Assembly (NCBI GenBank): GCA_013374385.1 | Contig: QBUR01000130.1 | Coordinates: forward strand, 1-6,597 | Length of the DNA: 6,597 nt | Origin: Candidatus Methanocomedens sp. | Lineage (GTDB): Archaea; Halobacteriota; Methanosarcinia; Methanosarcinales; Methanocomedenaceae | Direction of reading: 5' to 3' | In this document: piece after piece, positions 1 through 5,679 of the stretch | How the letters are laid out: every line of letters begins with the position of its first letter | Numbering within the stretch: position 1 is the stretch's first letter | Position numbers and translations under genes: made by a program | Notes under the pieces: generated by a model | What the model was told of the DNA's origin: nothing | What the model saw: the letters and a program-made list of their open reading frames with translations, nothing else | Databases searched by the model: none

Positions 1-2
1 TA

Positions 3-23
3 GGTAATATATTGAAATATACC
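3..23. promoter_or_regulatory. Imperfect dyad upstream of mntA, possible operator
   Basis: GGT-A-ATAT, a six-base spacer, then ATAT-ACC: a 7-bp stem with one bulged A, lying just 5' of the mntA ribosome binding site (AAGAGGAG, 27-34). Toxin-antitoxin operons are often autoregulated through such dyads near the promoter, so an operator is possible. The site is very AT-rich and could be chance. The window starts here, so the core promoter cannot be assessed. Confidence 0.25.
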
Positions 24-45
24 TTTAAGAGGAGTAGTAATACCG

Positions 46-456
46 ATGAGAAATATGATTGGAAAAATTGATGATGATATCAATGAAACTATCGATATAC
101 TGAAAGGTTTCGATAGTATCCACAGCATCATACTATTCGGCTCAAGGGCAAGAGGTGTTCAGGGAAGGGATATTGACATATGTATAATTCCTTCAAAAGA
201 ACTGGACATGAGAGAACGATTATCAATAGAATCCGCGGTTCCCAATAATGTAGATATCTCGGTTTTTTTTGACTTACCAATACATATCAGAAAAAGGATA
301 TTTGAAGAAGGTCAAGTGTTGCATACACGAGAAATGTACTATGTGTTAACGCTTTTAACGGAAAATGATTTTGAATACAGCGATTACAAAAGACACAGGG
401 AATACTACAACAGTGCGATGAAGCAACGCATGAAGAGAAAGGTCAGTAAAAGGTGA
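46..456 (+). CDS. mntA: MNT-family nucleotidyltransferase, antitoxin of MNT-HEPN pair
   Basis: A 136-residue minimal nucleotidyltransferase. Family knowledge: MntA neutralises the partner HEPN RNase by transferring AMP groups from ATP onto a tyrosine of the toxin. Visible motifs are the nucleotide-binding GSRARG at residues 32-37, the metal-binding pair D42-I-D44, and a third acidic residue, D70, in the VDIS strand. The C-terminal half (IRKRIFEEG, then a basic YKRHREYY helix) is typical of the family. The GS-to-DxD spacing is GS-X8-DxD, two residues shorter than the usual GSX10DXD. The ATG at 46 has AAGAGGAG 11 bases upstream; a second in-frame ATG at 55 is possible. Seven bases separate it from the HEPN gene. 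Base composition is AT-rich compared with the metabolic genes to the right, fitting an accessory, transferable module. The function of the pair is inferred from the family. Confidence 0.87.
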   Translation: MRNMIGKIDDDINETIDILKGFDSIHSIILFGSRARGVQGRDIDICIIPSKELDMRERLSIESAVPNNVDISVFFDLPIHIRKRIFEEGQVLHTREMYYVLTLLTENDFEYSDYKRHREYYNSAMKQRMKRKVSKR

Positions 457-463
457 TTTTACT

Positions 464-880
464 TTGGATATTGAACGAATAAAGGACAAATTAAGTGAAC
501 TTCAAAGTTACCTCATTGAACTTGAAGAAGACCTTCCGGATGCAGTAGATGATTATCTTGAGCAACGAATTACCAAGAGGGCATGTGAAAGAACATTCCA
601 GCTTGCATGTCAGGTTGTGCTGGACATTTGTAACCTGATAATTGCTGGAAAAGGTTTTTCGATTCCAAAAGATAACCGGGACGCGATAGGCAAACTCACC
701 GAAAACAAGATTATCCCTGAAAAACTGTCGTTAAGGTTGCAGGATATGATCAGCTTCAGGAATCTCCTTGTACACAGATATGGTAAAGTGGATGATAACA
801 GGGTATATGTGCATCTGAAAGAAGAAACTGATGACCTTTACAGATTTATTGAAGTGATTGAAGACTTTATCGAATCCTGA
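464..880 (+). CDS. hepT: HEPN-domain toxin (HepT/DUF86 type RNase)
   Basis: A 138-residue all-helical HEPN protein of the HepT type. HEPN toxins of this class are metal-independent RNases active as dimers, with a composite active site built from the RX4-6H motif. Here R99-X4-H104-X-Y106 (FRNLLVHRY) is a complete RX4HXY motif, and the tyrosine is the residue that MntA AMPylates in characterised systems. The E42-R43...Q46 helix and the GKGFSIP segment also match the family. The protein starts at a TTG (464-466). The site AGGTGA (451-456), seven bases upstream, overlaps the mntA stop codon, so translation is probably coupled to the antitoxin. All expected active-site residues are intact, so the toxin looks functional. 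No T-rich terminator is evident directly downstream. Confidence 0.87.
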   Translation: MDIERIKDKLSELQSYLIELEEDLPDAVDDYLEQRITKRACERTFQLACQVVLDICNLIIAGKGFSIPKDNRDAIGKLTENKIIPEKLSLRLQDMISFRNLLVHRYGKVDDNRVYVHLKEETDDLYRFIEVIEDFIES

Positions 881-974
881 ATTGACGTTATTACCAATCA
901 TCAACACCAATCAATCCTAAAAATATATCCTCAACAAGCTGTTCCAAAACTTCAAAAATCAACAAATTTCACAT

Positions 975-988
975 TATGTATAATATTT
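975..988 (+). promoter_or_regulatory. TATA-like box
   Basis: A TATGTATAATATTT stretch, about 30-40 bases upstream of the ATG of the small ORF at 1016. Its position fits an archaeal promoter driving a short-leader transcript. AT-rich intergenic DNA gives such matches readily. The rest of 881-974 holds only AT-rich sequence and a short direct repeat (ACCAATCA at 893-900 and 906-913). Confidence 0.25.
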
Positions 989-1015
989 CACACGAGGAGA
1001 AATTAGCGGATTTCC

Positions 1016-1186
1016 ATGTGTGCATGCACAAAATTTAACGACATTGAGATGTTAACTTCATGTGGTGAAAAATCTCAGAACTTCAAGGTGTCGTGGAATG
1101 TTGTTTTTAGGACAGCTTGCTTAACTAAGAGCTTACTTGAGAATAACCTGTCAAAATCAATTTATGTTTTTCCACTAGATATATAG
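1016..1186 (+). CDS. Possible small ORF, 56 residues, unknown
   Basis: An open frame from ATG 1016 to TAG 1184-1186, reading MCACTKFNDIEML at the start and KSIYVFPLDI at the end. I do not recognise it. It has four cysteines (positions 2, 4, 16 and 35) but no regular CxxC pairs, and no membrane segment. Support for expression is a TATA-like box at 975-988. GAGGAG at 994-999 is 16 bases from the ATG, too far to be a convincing ribosome binding site. The start codon overlaps a 12-bp palindrome. It ends just before the structured repeat at 1195. It may be a real small gene, a decayed fragment, or chance. Confidence 0.2.
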   Translation: MCACTKFNDIEMLTSCGEKSQNFKVSWNVVFRTACLTKSLLENNLSKSIYVFPLDI

Positions 1187-1194
1187 GTGAATTC

Positions 1195-1318
1195 GAACCG
1201 CAGATAAACGCAAATACACTCACCTCCTACGGAGTTGAGTGCCTGCTACGCCTGAGGGCGTGCAGGTAACGCAGATTTACGGCATTGTATCTGCGTTTAT
1301 CCGCGTTCATCGGCGGTT
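1195..1318. repeat. Structured interspersed-type repeat with nested inverted repeats
   Basis: The ends are AACCGC (1196-1201) and GCGGTT (1313-1318). Bases 1200-1218 match the reverse complement of 1286-1304 at 17 of 19 positions. Inside are three further hairpins: 1218-1240 (ACTCA and CTCC pairing with GGAG and TGAGT, loop TAC); 1242-1266 (CCTGC/ACGCC pairing with GGCGT/GCAGG, loop TGAG, one bulged T); and 1268-1297 (AACGCAGAT with ATCTGCGTT, 12-base loop). The stem sequences are built from a roughly 10-11 base unit, CGCAGATAAA, repeated with variation on both strands. Repeats made of CGCAGAT/ATCTGCG units recur between genes in many bacterial and archaeal genomes, so this is probably one copy of a dispersed family. 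No clear target-site duplication is seen. Confidence 0.75.
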
Positions 1319-1424
1319 AATATTTTATTGATTATTATCACCAAACTATAATTCATATTGGCGTATGTGCTGTGTATCTACACAAATCGTCTGTAAAATT
1401 TGCCAACTTATATCTTGGCAACCC

Positions 1425-1637
1425 CCTAAGGAGATACTCTTTCTTGAATTTAAGTGGAAAGACCTGAATGAGAAGGATGCAAACGAGATTCTGGCAGACC
1501 TGCAAAAAAAGTCAGGATTTGTGCAATGGAACAACGACGTACGCAAGGATTATTTCGGGCTGACTGCAAAGAAGGTCAAAAGCAAGGAACAACTATGTAA
1601 GAAAGGGTTTGTGGTGTTCGATCTCGATGATATGTGA
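1425..1637 (+). pseudogene. 3' remnant of archaeal AAA+ ATPase (DUF234 C-terminal region)
   Basis: About 70 codons, from PKEILFLEFKW to the end FVVFDLDDM. They resemble the extreme C-terminus of archaeal-type AAA+ ATPases with a DUF234 domain, where a restriction-nuclease-like strand (ILFxEfKWKDL) is followed by a helix and the closing YFGLxAKK...GFVVFDLDD segment. Full proteins are about 450 residues. The Walker A/B NTPase domain and the winged-helix part are absent from this window. The frame is open from an ATG at 1365, but residues 1-20 of that frame are cysteine-rich and unlike the family, and there is no ribosome binding site. I therefore read it as a decayed gene with its 5' part lost. 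The structured repeat lies about 100 bases upstream of the recognisable part. It ends 14 bases from the convergent rtcA stop. Family assignment is from memory of conserved motifs. Confidence 0.6.
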
Positions 1638-1651
1638 ATAGATTCTACCAT

Positions 1652-2701
1652 CTATAGATATATCCTGAAAAGCCCACCTTCCTGTTTCTCAATCCCGAAC
1701 TCAACATCCAAAAACTGCTCCACTACCCAGATATTTGTATTGGTATGTTCCGACACCTCCCGCACTGTGAAGCTCCCGCTCCCTGCCAGCCCCATATATG
1801 GTATCAACTGGTCGGCCAGATGCACATCCACCGCTGCACCCGTGCCCAGTTCAGCAATAATCTTACCGGCCGCAGCCTGGCCTACTTTTTCGGCAGGCAA
1901 TCCCCTTTTACCCAGGGCACTTCCACCCATATATCCACTCCATAGTGTAATCCCGCTGCCCGTTGACAGGCACCTGGAGTATTCCGTATCAATTGAAGCG
2001 CCATAGCCCGCCGCCTCCAGCACAGCCAATGCCGAATCGGCCTGCCGTCTGGTTACATGCTCGGGCAGGTTGGAACTGTGGGAAATGCCAGTAATGGTCT
2101 CATGCTTCTTCTCCTGCTCCACCTTCGGCTCCATCTTCTGCTCTTGCCCCTGCCCTTGTTCCTGCTTTAACTCAGCTCCGACGAGGACCGACGGGGTAAT
2201 TTCAGCCCTCACTTGCCCGCCGCCCTTTGGATAATAACCACGCTGATTGACTTTGATGCTGCACTCCAGCCCCATTGACGCAAGTACCGGCAGTAGCACG
2301 TTGGACATATAATCCACTGATGGCGACCATGCAACATCGGTCCCACCAATAATATCCAGCGTGATGGGTTCCTTTGATGCGGCGGCGGCAGGCATCAGGC
2401 ATTGCAACAGCAGGGTAATACTGCCTGCGGTCCCGATATTAACATCATAATGCCCCCCAATAATGTCCTGCGGTTTAAATGTCAGTTCAGTGGAGCCTAT
2501 CTTCAATCCTTCCACCTGTGCCCCGGTCATCTTTGCAGCCGTTCTGACCGCCATAAGATGCTGGGCCTTCAGTCCCGGCTTGGGTCGGGCACTGCGTATA
2601 TTATGAATAGTAACATCTTCACCATACACCGCACTCAACGCCACCGCCGTGCGGATTATCTGCCCGCCGCCCTCACCGTATGACCCGTCTATAGTTATCA
2701 C
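1652..2701 (-). CDS. rtcA: RNA 3'-terminal phosphate cyclase
   Basis: A 349-residue cyclase that converts RNA 3'-phosphate ends to 2',3'-cyclic phosphates, using ATP through a covalent AMP-histidine intermediate. Conserved blocks in order: YGEGGGQIIRTAVALS (8-23), RPKPGLKAQH (39-48), GTAGSITLLLQ (90-100), GGTDVAWSPS (119-128), the family signature RGYYPKGGGQV (154-164), and VHLADQLIPYM (293-303) with H294 as the expected nucleotidylated histidine. All expected catalytic blocks are present. Residues 178-200 are a hydrophilic insert of mostly Q, E and K in the small inserted domain, unusual in composition. The start is GTG at 2701, overlapping the upstream flavoenzyme stop in GTGA. GGAAGG (2713-2708) lies six bases ahead, supporting this start. 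In archaea it may act in RNA repair or end processing; the physiological substrate is unknown. No rtcB or rtcR is in the window. Confidence 0.95.
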   Translation of the reverse strand: MITIDGSYGEGGGQIIRTAVALSAVYGEDVTIHNIRSARPKPGLKAQHLMAVRTAAKMTGAQVEGLKIGSTELTFKPQDIIGGHYDVNIGTAGSITLLLQCLMPAAAASKEPITLDIIGGTDVAWSPSVDYMSNVLLPVLASMGLECSIKVNQRGYYPKGGGQVRAEITPSVLVGAELKQEQGQGQEQKMEPKVEQEKKHETITGISHSSNLPEHVTRRQADSALAVLEAAGYGASIDTEYSRCLSTGSGITLWSGYMGGSALGKRGLPAEKVGQAAAGKIIAELGTGAAVDVHLADQLIPYMGLAGSGSFTVREVSEHTNTNIWVVEQFLDVEFGIEKQEGGLFRIYL

Positions 2702-4056
2702 GCTAAACCTTCCATCTTCATCTTTGCATCATCGGCAGCAAAGGTAACCGGGTCAATGATCATGGACACCGGCGGCGCATATGCAGTCTCCCATTCGAGC
2801 AGGTTATCCACAGTTGCGCCCATGCGTATGGCAAGACTAAGAGCATCTATGCGCTCCTTCACTCCCTCACCCGCCACCACCTGCGCACCCACCAGCCGCC
2901 GGTTTGAGAATATGAGTTTGACATTAAGCTGTGAACCACCCGGGTAATACCCTGCCCTGGTACGTCCTTCTGATATTCCGCATACCACACTGATATCGTT
3001 GAGGGCGGCAGTATGGGACGTTATGCCAACTGAACCTGCCATCATTTCTCCTGCAACCACTACATTGGGAGTGAGCGTTGGTGGATAAACGGCATTCTGT
3101 CCGGCTATGTTCTCACCAATCACTAGAGCCATGCGTCTGGCAGCCGAACCCAGCCTGCTGATTAAAGGTGAACCTGTGACGAACTCCTTCATTTCGGCGC
3201 ATTCACCACCAGCATACACGTTATTCAATATCTCACCATTTGCGCTGACTCTCAGGTGCTCATCAGTAACAATGCCACCTGTTGTTCCAATTTTATATCC
3301 CGCATCCCAGGCGATACCGCTAAGGGGCCTGAGTCCTGTTGCCACAATCACGACGTCGGATGGTACTGTTCCTACTGGTACTGTATCACCCTGAACACTT
3401 ACCGAACGTACATGACGTTTCCCGTTTATGAAATCCACATGTGCTCCCGTGTCCACCTGGACACCCAGTGAATTAAGGTGCTGCTGTACCAGTAAAGCCA
3501 TATCCGGATCCATGGTCAGGGGAAGCACCTGTGGCAATGCCTCGACAAGTGTAACAGCAATACCCCTTACTGCCAGACTTCCTGCCAATTCAGTCCCGAT
3601 TCCACCAGCACCGATTATTACGACACGACTGCCGTCGTTGATAGAACGGTTTATTTTCATACCGTCAGATAAATTATGCAAAGTAAACACCCCGTCCAGT
3701 TCTCTCCCCTTAATAGACGGAACAAAAGGCACGCTGCCTGTAGCGATTACCAGATGGTCATATTCAAATATCCCTGCATCCGATATCACCTTCTGACCGG
3801 TTGCATCAATGTGGTTTACCATTGTCTCCAAATGCAGGTCAATACCCATGTCCAGAAATGCATCAAGGGGTCTTACTATCAGGTCAGGGAAATCATGGAT
3901 TACTCCTTCCAGCACAAAAGGTATTCCGCACTGGCTGTATGCAGTATGTGTATCGGATGAAAAGACCGTAACCCTGTGACCTGTATGCCGCTTTAAGTAT
4001 GTAGCCACTGTCATACCCACTGCACCCGCACCCAGGATAACAACCTTTTCAGTCAT
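2698..4056 (-). CDS. FAD-dependent pyridine nucleotide-disulfide oxidoreductase (CoA-disulfide reductase/NADH oxidase type)
   Basis: A 452-residue flavoprotein. Domains: N-terminal FAD Rossmann fold with GAGAVG (9-14); single redox cysteine C43 in YSQCGIPF; NAD(P)H Rossmann fold with GAGGIG (149-154) and acidic E172 after the second strand, which suggests NADH preference; closing FAD motif VYAGGECAE (280-288), with Glu where many members have Asp; and a C-terminal dimerisation domain ending in WETAYAPPVSMIIDPV (422-437). A lone cysteine near position 43 is the hallmark of CoA-disulfide reductases, NADH oxidases/peroxidases and persulfide reductases, which use a cysteine-sulfenate or mixed CoA disulfide. 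Which reaction occurs here cannot be told from sequence. ATG 4056 places the FAD motif at the usual distance. There is no Shine-Dalgarno sequence upstream, unlike rtcA and nfnA. Translation of rtcA is coupled to its stop codon. Confidence 0.9.
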   Translation of the reverse strand: MTEKVVILGAGAVGMTVATYLKRHTGHRVTVFSSDTHTAYSQCGIPFVLEGVIHDFPDLIVRPLDAFLDMGIDLHLETMVNHIDATGQKVISDAGIFEYDHLVIATGSVPFVPSIKGRELDGVFTLHNLSDGMKINRSINDGSRVVIIGAGGIGTELAGSLAVRGIAVTLVEALPQVLPLTMDPDMALLVQQHLNSLGVQVDTGAHVDFINGKRHVRSVSVQGDTVPVGTVPSDVVIVATGLRPLSGIAWDAGYKIGTTGGIVTDEHLRVSANGEILNNVYAGGECAEMKEFVTGSPLISRLGSAARRMALVIGENIAGQNAVYPPTLTPNVVVAGEMMAGSVGITSHTAALNDISVVCGISEGRTRAGYYPGGSQLNVKLIFSNRRLVGAQVVAGEGVKERIDALSLAIRMGATVDNLLEWETAYAPPVSMIIDPVTFAADDAKMKMEGLA

Positions 4057-4129
4057 GAGTGATACTGTGTAGTTTATGGAAGATTAGATTTACCGTGAAT
4101 GAAAATAGGTTGAAAACATCTTCTGAAAT

Positions 4130-4141
4130 TATAAATTTAAA
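4130..4141 (-). promoter_or_regulatory. TATA-like box for flavoenzyme-rtcA operon
   Basis: On the - strand, TTTAAATTTATA is close to the archaeal TATA consensus. Initiation about 25 bases downstream would fall near 4105-4110, leaving a leader of roughly 50 bases before ATG 4056. The inverted repeat at 4148-4206 begins six bases upstream of the box, where it could affect TBP/TFB binding. The start site is inferred, not seen. Confidence 0.45.
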
Positions 4142-4147
4142 GTAATT

Positions 4148-4206
4148 ATTGTGAGCGGGTTTGGGAGTGGGGGTTAGTTAATAAAAACGTTGCACCCGCT
4201 CACAAT
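4148..4206. repeat. 13-bp perfect inverted repeat, candidate operator
   Basis: ATTGTGAGCGGGT (4148-4160) is repeated inverted as ACCCGCTCACAAT (4194-4206), separated by 33 bases. Outside each arm the word GTAATT recurs (4142-4147, and inverted just beyond 4206 with a 5-base offset). The spacer has a G-run segment (GGG, GGG and GGGGG between 4157 and 4173) and an A5 tract. The repeat lies between nfnB and the flavoenzyme gene, directly upstream of the latter's TATA-like box. Two facing protein-binding sites are the simplest reading. A long-loop RNA hairpin at the end of the nfnAB transcript is the alternative; no T-run follows the stem, so it is not a classic intrinsic terminator. Confidence 0.6.
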
Positions 4207-4246
4207 TATATAATTACATTTTACAATAAATAGTTTTCGGGTTACT

Positions 4247-4260
4247 TTGTAAAAATCGTC
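4247..4260 (-). terminator. Candidate T-run terminator after nfnB
   Basis: On the - strand, GACGATTTTTAC lies about 40 bases beyond the nfnB stop codon. Archaeal transcription commonly ends at T-rich tracts without a strong hairpin. A second T5 tract is at 4183-4187, inside the inverted-repeat spacer. Both are short, so this is a weak call. Confidence 0.25.
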
Positions 4261-4293
4261 ATCAGCCGGATAAATTTGCATCATGATGATGTA

Positions 4294-5679
4294 TTATTTA
4301 TCTTTTTTCAGATAATTATCTATGGCTTTTGCAGCAGTCTTACCCGCACCCATAGCACTTATAACCGTTGCCGCTCCGGTAACCACATCGCCACCACCGT
4401 AAACACCTTCCCTGGAACTCAACCCATCTTCATCAGCTATGATAGTCCCCCATTTTGAGGTTTCGAGACCCTTAGTGGTCATTGGTATCAACGGGTTCGG
4501 GGAAGTGCCGATTGCAATTATTACTACATTAACGTCCATCAGATGTTCTGAACCTTCCAGAGGTACGGGCCTGCACCTCCCTGATTCATCAGGTTCACAC
4601 AGTTCCATGTTCAAGCATTCCAGCTGGGTGACCCAATTGCTCTCATCGCCTAAGATGCGTGTAGGATTGGATAATAGCTTGAACTTCACACCTTCTTCCC
4701 GTGCATTCTCAATCTCCTCATTACGGGCAGGCATCTCGTCTTCACCACGCCGATATACGATAGTGACTTCCTCTGCACCCAACCGTACCGCACATCTGGC
4801 AGAGTCCATAGCCACATTGCCGCCGCCTACTACCACGACCCTCTGACCACGCTTAACTGGAGTGTCATAACTAGGGAACTTGTACGCATTCATCAGGTTC
4901 ACCCGGGTCAGGAACTCGTTGGCTGAATATACACCACTGAGGTTCTCGCCGTCAATACCCATGAACACAGGCAGACCTGCACCGGTACCCAAAAACACTG
5001 CGTCGTATTCTTCAAGTAATTCATCCACAGTATCAAGTTTGCCTATAACAGTATTAAGCTGGATATCCACACCAAGGCTTCCCACATATTCTACTTCGGA
5101 CTGTACAATGGATTTTGGCAGCCTGAATTCCGGGATGCCATACACCAGTACACCGCCTGCCTTGTGCAGTGCCTCGAACAATGTTACGCCATGTCCCATC
5201 TTTGCCAGTTCGGCGGCAGCGGTCAGGCCTGCAGGTCCAGAACCCACAACAGCAACCTTTTTGCCAGTGGCATCTGCACTCTCAACAGCCTCAGTTTTAA
5301 TATTATCCTGTTCATGGTCGGCGGCATATCTCTCCAGCCTGCCTATGGCTACGGGTTCACCTTTTTTGCCAAGCACACAGACCTCTTCACACTGGGTCTC
5401 CTGGGGACACACCCGGCCACAGATGGCAGGCAAGGCGTTCATGGATTTGAGCTCTCGTATGGCCGCATCCATATCATCATCAGCCATGTATTGGATAAAA
5501 GCCGGGATATCAATACCCACCGGGCATCCGGCTATGCATGTTGGTTTTTTGCACTGGATACACCTGCTGGCCTCTGCCAATGCCTGTTCATGGGAATATC
5601 CTAATGCCACTTCATCAAAGTTGGAACGTCTTTTCTCAGGGTCCTGCCTTGGCATATCATTGCGCTCTAACACTGGCAT
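4294..5679 (-). CDS. nfnB: NfnB/SudA-like iron-sulfur flavoprotein (glutamate synthase small-subunit family)
   Basis: A 461-residue cytoplasmic flavoprotein homologous to GltD and to the large subunit of NADH-dependent ferredoxin:NADP+ oxidoreductase (NfnB/NfnL, SudA in Pyrococcus). The N-terminal domain carries two cysteine groups for [4Fe-4S] clusters: C40, C43, C48, C52 and C87, C91, C97, C101, with E94 in the CPQETQC loop. FAD binding is marked by GSGPAG (146-151) and the closing GGGDVVTG (428-435). NADP(H) binding is marked by GGGNVAMD (285-292) and YRRGEDEMPAR (309-319), whose arginines usually contact the 2'-phosphate. No glutamate synthase large subunit is adjacent; the partner is the NfnA-like gene upstream, which argues for an Nfn/Sud enzyme. 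ATG 5679 overlaps nfnA by 13 bases. ATG at 5655 (residue 9) is an alternative, since many relatives begin near the PRQDP segment. Confidence 0.88.
   Translation of the reverse strand: MPVLERNDMPRQDPEKRRSNFDEVALGYSHEQALAEASRCIQCKKPTCIAGCPVGIDIPAFIQYMADDDMDAAIRELKSMNALPAICGRVCPQETQCEEVCVLGKKGEPVAIGRLERYAADHEQDNIKTEAVESADATGKKVAVVGSGPAGLTAAAELAKMGHGVTLFEALHKAGGVLVYGIPEFRLPKSIVQSEVEYVGSLGVDIQLNTVIGKLDTVDELLEEYDAVFLGTGAGLPVFMGIDGENLSGVYSANEFLTRVNLMNAYKFPSYDTPVKRGQRVVVVGGGNVAMDSARCAVRLGAEEVTIVYRRGEDEMPARNEEIENAREEGVKFKLLSNPTRILGDESNWVTQLECLNMELCEPDESGRCRPVPLEGSEHLMDVNVVIIAIGTSPNPLIPMTTKGLETSKWGTIIADEDGLSSREGVYGGGDVVTGAATVISAMGAGKTAAKAIDNYLKKDK

Noticed and set aside
1195..1318. CRISPR array or tRNA gene in the structured repeat region.
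   Set aside because: There are no regularly spaced identical repeats with unique spacers, and no cloverleaf with TTCGA arm geometry. The hairpins are better explained as an interspersed repeat.
1346..1546. 66-codon - strand frame across the ATPase remnant.
   Set aside because: Serine- and phenylalanine-rich shadow of the + strand DUF234-like frame, with no start signal.
4148..4160. Arm ATTGTGAGCGGGT resembles the left half of the E. coli lac operator.
   Set aside because: The match stops after GAGCGG and no right half-site follows. There is no LacI-type gene or sugar operon here, and the context is archaeal. Treated as coincidence.
4157..4173. Possible G-quadruplex in the inverted-repeat spacer.
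   Set aside because: Only three runs of three or more G are present (GGG, GGG, GGGGG). A stable three-layer quadruplex needs four; a two-layer form is possible but weak.
4279..4291. CATCATGATG palindrome downstream of nfnB.
   Set aside because: Short and low in complexity, near a gene end, with no paired partner or T-run. Expected by chance.
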